NCBI GenBank assembly: GCA_045402695.1 | Contig: JAWPNA010000016.1 | Location: forward strand, 1 to 21,439 | Source of the DNA: JAWPNA01 sp045402695 | GTDB lineage: Bacteria; Acidobacteriota; Polarisedimenticolia; JACPZX01; DASXTC01 | Length of the DNA: 21,439 nucleotides | Direction of reading: 5' to 3' | In this document: piece after piece, positions 17,567-21,439 of the stretch | Position numbering within the stretch: the first letter of the stretch is position 1 | How the letters are laid out: the number at the start of each line of letters is the position of its first letter | Notes under the pieces: model-generated | Seen by the model: only the letters and a program-made list of their open reading frames with translations | Database searches by the model: none | Told to the model about the DNA's origin: nothing | Translations under genes and position numbers: made by a program

Positions 17567-17572
17567 TATCAT
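17567..17572 (+). promoter_or_regulatory. Candidate -10 element of the first glycosyltransferase gene
   Basis: TATCAT (5 of 6 to TATAAT) ends 9 nt before the ATG at 17582, the same distance as the -10-like box of zwf. No good -35 box is seen upstream and no Shine-Dalgarno sequence lies between, so a leaderless start is possible. The evidence is weak because it rests on one hexamer. Confidence 0.3.
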
Positions 17573-17581
17573 GGGGCCCTG

Positions 17582-19285
17582 ATGAAGCAACCACGGCCGC
17601 AGGCCACCCCCGAGCCCCGCTGGCTCATCGCCGCCGCGGCGATGCTGATCGCGGTCTTCATCGGCCTGGCCACCTCCAGTCTGCTCTCGGAGAGTCAGAC
17701 ATCGGACGAGGCGATCCACCTGGCGGCCGGCTTCGCCCACATCACTCGAGCCGACTTCGCCCTGAACCCGGAGCACCCGCCGCTGGCCAAGGAGATCGCC
17801 GCGCTGCCGTTGCTGCTGCTGGACGTGAAGCTGCCGTTCGATCATCCGTCGTGGAAGGCGGCGCACGCCAGTGTCTTTCAGCTTCCGCTGGGCGAACAGT
17901 TCCTGTATCACAACGGCACGCGCTTCGAGACGATCCTGACCGCCGGCCGCATGCCGATCGTCTGTCTGGGGGCGGCGCTCTGCCTCACGGTGTTCGTCCT
18001 CGCGCGGCGGATGTTCGGATGGCGGGCGGCGCTGGTGTCTCTCGCGCTGTGCGCCTTCTGCCCTAACCTCCTGGCGCACGCACGTCTCGTCACCACCGAC
18101 CTGGCCGTCAGCTTCTTCCTGGTGCTGACGCTGCTGTGCCTGCACCGGTACCTCAGCGATCCGGGCCTCGTCGGCCTGGCGCTGGCGGGCGCCTGCATCG
18201 GTCTCGCGCTGGCCAGCAAGTTCTCGGCCGTGGTCGTCGTGCCGGCGGTTCTCAACGTGCTGCTGACGGCCCCTTCTGGATCGCGGCGTCTAGCCCCCGT
18301 GGCCGCGCTGAAGGCCTTCGCCGGGATGATGGCGGCGGCCATCGTCGTGCTGGCCGCCACGTATGGGTTCATTCACCTGCCGATCTACTTCTCGGGCCTG
18401 AGGAGCGTCTTCACCACCGTGACCGGAGGCACGGAGGCCTTCCTGCTGGGAAGCTACTCGAGTGAAGGGTGGTGGTACTACTACCCGGTGGCGATGCTGA
18501 TGAAGACGCCCGTCGTCGCGTTGCTCGCGTTCGCGGCGATCCCGCTCTGCTACGCCGGCGGCAAGCGGGCGAGCGCCGTAAAGCAACACCTGGTGCTTCT
18601 CATCCCTCTCTTCATGTTCGGCGCCGCCTCGCTGGCCTCCGCGCGCGACGTGGGCCTGCGGCACGTGCTGCCGGTCTACCCGATCCTGTACCTGCTGGCC
18701 GGCCAGGCGATCTCGCTCACCGTGAGCTGGCCGGCATGGGGACGGCGCGCGCTGCTGAGCGTGATGGGCGCCTGGCTCGCGGGGTCCACCCTCTTCATCC
18801 ACCCTTCGTATCTTGCCTACTTCAACGAGATCGGGGGTGGACCTTCACAGGGATGGAAGCTGCTGAGCGACTCGAACGTGGACTGGGGTCAGGATTTCTT
18901 CCGACTCGGGCGGTTCATGAAGGAGCATGGTGTGGAGGAGATCCTGCTTGCGCACTACGGCAACCAGGACCCGGCCTACTACGGCATCACCTACCAGTAT
19001 CTGCCAGGCATGGGCCACATCAAGGCCCCGTCCGCGCGCGTCCTGGGATCCGACCGGGTCCTTCTGGCCATCAGCGTCATGACCTTGCAAGGGATGTTCA
19101 TGCCCGATAAGGGCGCCTACCGCTGGCTGCAGGAGCGCACCCCACTGGCCCGGGTCGGCTACTCGATATACATCTATGATGTGACCGGTGACGACGACGC
19201 CTACAGGAAGCTGGCCGAAATCTATGCCCGCAACCGGCTGCGCCCGCAGGCCGAGTGGGCCCAGGCCCGGCTCAGAGCCCGGTAG
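17582..19285 (+). CDS. Phospholipid-carrier-dependent glycosyltransferase, family 39-like, multi-pass membrane protein
   Basis: This 567-residue protein has a first membrane segment (about 14-33), then the first extracytoplasmic loop with SDEAIHLAAGFAHI (41-54), whose Asp42-Glu43 pair is the catalytic-site signature of GT-C enzymes such as PMT and ArnT. LNPEHPPLAKEIAALP follows as in family members. About nine further hydrophobic segments end near residue 400, and a C-terminal soluble part contains LLSDSNVDWGQDFFRLGRFM, typical of this subgroup. It would transfer a sugar from a polyprenyl-phosphate donor to an acceptor on the outer side of the inner membrane; donor and acceptor are unknown. 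The ATG at 17582 begins the conserved part; the frame is open upstream, but that part shadows tkt. No ribosome binding site is visible. Confidence 0.85.
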   Translation: MKQPRPQATPEPRWLIAAAAMLIAVFIGLATSSLLSESQTSDEAIHLAAGFAHITRADFALNPEHPPLAKEIAALPLLLLDVKLPFDHPSWKAAHASVFQLPLGEQFLYHNGTRFETILTAGRMPIVCLGAALCLTVFVLARRMFGWRAALVSLALCAFCPNLLAHARLVTTDLAVSFFLVLTLLCLHRYLSDPGLVGLALAGACIGLALASKFSAVVVVPAVLNVLLTAPSGSRRLAPVAALKAFAGMMAAAIVVLAATYGFIHLPIYFSGLRSVFTTVTGGTEAFLLGSYSSEGWWYYYPVAMLMKTPVVALLAFAAIPLCYAGGKRASAVKQHLVLLIPLFMFGAASLASARDVGLRHVLPVYPILYLLAGQAISLTVSWPAWGRRALLSVMGAWLAGSTLFIHPSYLAYFNEIGGGPSQGWKLLSDSNVDWGQDFFRLGRFMKEHGVEEILLAHYGNQDPAYYGITYQYLPGMGHIKAPSARVLGSDRVLLAISVMTLQGMFMPDKGAYRWLQERTPLARVGYSIYIYDVTGDDDAYRKLAEIYARNRLRPQAEWAQARLRAR

Positions 19286-19351
19286 AGCGATGCGACATGT
19301 GCTCAGACCCCGGCGGCGTTCCACTCGCGCTGCTCGAGGTGGGGGAGGCGC

Positions 19352-21289
19352 ATGGATCCGGGCCGCGTGGTTGTCCGGGTGCGTGAATTGAACACCGGTT
19401 CCGCTCAACTTGCTTCGTCCAAGCCGGATCTCCTGCAGGTGGTGGCGCCCGCGGTCGTGCTTCTTGCAGCCGGCACGACCATGGCGTGGTGGACGTGGGG
19501 AACCTGGCCTGACGTATTCATTGACTTTGGGCGCGAACTTTACCTTGCCTGGCAGCTTTCAACCGGAAAGGTCCTGTATCGCGACCTGGCGTACTACAAC
19601 GGACCCCTCTCTCCTTATCTCAACAGCGTCTGGTTCCGCCTTTTCGGCGTCGGCCTGCGCACGCTCATCTGGTGCAATCTCGTCATCCTCGGATTCTTTG
19701 TCGCCCTGCTCTTCTCCTACCTGCGCCGTCTCGCCGATCGGCTCACAGCGACTGTTACGTGTATGGTGTTTATTCTTCTCTTCCCCTTCTCGCAATATGT
19801 CGGCATCGGAAACTACAACTACGTCTGCCCCTACTCGCACGACGCCGTACACGGGCTGGTGCTCAGCTTTCTGACGCTCTTCCTGCTTGAGAAATACCGC
19901 TCCGAGAGACGTGACGGCTGGCTGGCCGGCGCTGGATTCTGTTCCGGGCTCGTTTTCCTCACGCGCTCGGAGATCTTTGTCGCTCTCGCGGTCGCAGTGA
20001 TATCCGCCTGGGGGCTTCGATTTGTGCTGAGTTTGCCTCGTCCGACTCGCGTGAAACGAACCGGCCGAGTCTCGTCGCCACGGCAAAGGGAAGAACGAGA
20101 CGCGAACTCCCCGGCCGGAGGCAATCGCCATTCGATCCGCTCAACCGCGACATTCGTGTTGCCTATGCTCCTCCCAGCAGTCGTCGCATTCGTGACGCTT
20201 TCAGGTGCGATGCCGTTCAATCGTGCGCTGCGCGGGACGCTCGGAGCCTGGCCTGCGACCCTCGACACAAGAGTTTCATCTCTGCGGTTCTTTCGGCTCG
20301 GAATGGGGCTCGAAGACGGCGCCACGAACATCCTGGCAATGCTCATTTGGTCGGCAGGGTATCTTGCTGTTTTTGTGCCGCTCTTCGTCCTCGCCTCGCT
20401 CATGCGCAAGCCGGGCCTGTATCGCGTGGCGGTCACGTTCTTGTTGGGGACGCTCGGGGCTGTTGCGATGGCGTGGGCGGGCTGGGAGCCGCCGCCCTAC
20501 GATCCAGCACGGCCGCTGCCTTTCCTCATGGCGCTTGTTTGCGTGTTGCTTGTCTGGCGGCTGATGAGAAGCGCGCCCTCGGATACTGACCCGGCAGTCG
20601 CCGGACTGCCGCTCTGCATTTTCGGCCTGATCTTGTTGGGGAAGATGATATTGTTGTCGCGCATCACTCAGTACGGTTTCTACCTCGCGATGCCGTCGGT
20701 TCTTGTCGTCGTCGTTGTGCTTGTCAACCGGATTCCTTCAGCGATTGATCGGCGCGGCGGATTCGGTTGGCTCTTTCGAGGAGCGGCGATCGGCATGCTG
20801 ACCGGCGTCATCATCGCCTACATTCATGCCTCGGCGGGATACTTTGCAAGGAAAACCGAAACCATAGGGGTTGGCGCCGACAAGTTTCGGGGCGACTATC
20901 GTGGAGCATTTGCCAATGTCGCGTTGGAACAGATTCAAAAGATCATGCATCCGCGGGAGACGCTGGTCGTCCTGCCGGAGGGGGTGATGCTGAATTATCT
21001 CTCTCGCCGCGTGAACCCGACGCCGCACACCAACTTCATGCCAACGGAGATGGTGATCTTCGGCGAGGCGTCCATGCTGGAGTCGCTCAAGGAGAATCCG
21101 CCCGATTGGATCGCGTTCGTACACAAGGATACGAGCGAGTTTGGTTATCGGTTTTTCGGCGTGGACTTCGCGCAGTCCATCCGCGAGTGGGTCAATCAAA
21201 ACTATCGCTTATACATAACCATCGGTGCCGCACCGTTGGAAGAACATCGCAAGTTCGGAGTTGCACTGTGGAAGAGACAGCCAACATAA
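19352..21289 (+). CDS. Putative membrane glycosyltransferase (GT-C type, ArnT/PMT-like)
   Basis: This 645-residue multi-pass membrane protein has a first membrane segment at about 29-50, then FIDFGRELYLAWQLSTGKVLY, YRDLAYYNGPLSPYLNSVWF, the pattern seen in uncharacterised family-39-like proteins where the acidic DxxxE-type loop follows the first helix. About ten more hydrophobic segments follow, then a soluble C-terminal domain from about 490. Residues 229-264 are an unusual basic, hydrophilic stretch inside the membrane domain. GGGGGAGG precedes the ATG closely. It follows the previous glycosyltransferase gene after 66 bp and is probably co-transcribed. Sampled lines here are about 58% G+C against about 73% in the preceding gene, which suggests a different history. 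The substrate is unknown. Confidence 0.72.
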   Translation: MDPGRVVVRVRELNTGSAQLASSKPDLLQVVAPAVVLLAAGTTMAWWTWGTWPDVFIDFGRELYLAWQLSTGKVLYRDLAYYNGPLSPYLNSVWFRLFGVGLRTLIWCNLVILGFFVALLFSYLRRLADRLTATVTCMVFILLFPFSQYVGIGNYNYVCPYSHDAVHGLVLSFLTLFLLEKYRSERRDGWLAGAGFCSGLVFLTRSEIFVALAVAVISAWGLRFVLSLPRPTRVKRTGRVSSPRQREERDANSPAGGNRHSIRSTATFVLPMLLPAVVAFVTLSGAMPFNRALRGTLGAWPATLDTRVSSLRFFRLGMGLEDGATNILAMLIWSAGYLAVFVPLFVLASLMRKPGLYRVAVTFLLGTLGAVAMAWAGWEPPPYDPARPLPFLMALVCVLLVWRLMRSAPSDTDPAVAGLPLCIFGLILLGKMILLSRITQYGFYLAMPSVLVVVVVLVNRIPSAIDRRGGFGWLFRGAAIGMLTGVIIAYIHASAGYFARKTETIGVGADKFRGDYRGAFANVALEQIQKIMHPRETLVVLPEGVMLNYLSRRVNPTPHTNFMPTEMVIFGEASMLESLKENPPDWIAFVHKDTSEFGYRFFGVDFAQSIREWVNQNYRLYITIGAAPLEEHRKFGVALWKRQPT

Positions 21290-21358
21290 TGAAAGGGTAC
21301 TCAATTTGCGAAGCAGCAAGCAACCGCCTATTGATCGGGCCGTCTCGTCCACAATCCC

Positions 21359-21377
21359 AGCGGATGAGCGATCCGCT
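21359..21377. repeat. Inverted repeat downstream of the last gene
   Basis: AGCGGAT and ATCCGCT (7 bp, perfect) flank the 5-nt loop GAGCG, about 70 nt after the last stop codon. It could be a transcription terminator, but no T-run follows, so an intrinsic terminator is not supported. The rest of 21290-21439 shows no gene or recognised element. Confidence 0.25.
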
Positions 21378-21439
21378 CGTCGGCTCACTCTGAGGGACGA
21401 TGGACGTCGGGTCCTCTAACGTGATGTCGAGGACGAGCG

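Noticed and set aside
17571..17582. Four-codon upstream frame (ATG GGG CCC TGA) overlapping the glycosyltransferase ATG as TGATG
   Set aside because: Its ATG lies within the candidate -10 box and would not be transcribed from that promoter; it has no ribosome binding site.

Overview
The window is a gene-dense, high-GC chromosomal segment (about two thirds G+C by eye) from a diderm bacterium. The beta-barrel outer-membrane protein, the Tat-type molybdoenzyme MsrP and several secreted proteins with cleavable signals point to a Gram-negative envelope. The gene mix (S9 peptidase with beta-propeller, fused branched-chain E1, DUF2157/DUF4824 pair, zwf-opcA-pgl, family-39 type membrane glycosyltransferases) resembles uncultivated Acidobacteriota or a similar deep-branching diderm. 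That placement is inference; there is no rRNA or other marker here. No tRNA, rRNA, IS element, CRISPR array or phage gene was seen.

Layout. (1) 2-712, plus strand: the 3' part of msrP, cut by the window edge. (2) 9927-718, minus strand: rluA-type pseudouridine synthase; then, from a candidate promoter overlapping the rluA stop, an outer-membrane beta-barrel protein, a homologue of tRNA-queuosine mannosyltransferase, a fused branched-chain 2-oxoacid dehydrogenase E1 alpha/beta, DUF2157 and DUF4824 membrane proteins (4-bp overlap); then, from another candidate promoter with a tandem repeat, an S9 prolyl oligopeptidase-family enzyme and a small SelW/Rdx-family selenoprotein. (3) 10015-10347, plus: a small hydrophobic membrane protein. 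(4) 11961-10375, minus: a secreted beta-propeller protein with a Pro/Ala linker. (5) 11991-15456, plus: zwf-opcA-pgl, the oxidative pentose phosphate genes, facing a convergent transketolase gene (17518-15485). (6) 17582-21289, plus: two multi-membrane-span glycosyltransferase-like proteins. The last 150 bases hold no recognisable gene.

The most notable feature is at 718-960. A conventional reading ends after 11 codons at UGA. Reading through it gives an 80-residue thioredoxin-like Rdx protein with a CxxU motif where the family has CxxC. Just downstream of the UGA is a perfect 7-bp G/C hairpin with a 5-nt loop carrying a G at its second position, 22 nt after the UGA, which fits the described bacterial SECIS pattern. 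A standard annotation would miss this gene or split it. It lies 5 bp downstream of the S9 peptidase stop with its own AGGAGG ribosome binding site, and is convergent with msrP, another redox gene.

The second notable gene is the full-length homologue of the animal enzyme GTDC1/QTMAN, which mannosylates queuosine in tRNA. With the pseudouridine synthase nearby, it gives this stretch a modest RNA-modification flavour. The pentose-phosphate block supplies NADPH: Zwf and Pgl make 6-phosphogluconate, OpcA probably activates Zwf, and transketolase links to the non-oxidative branch.
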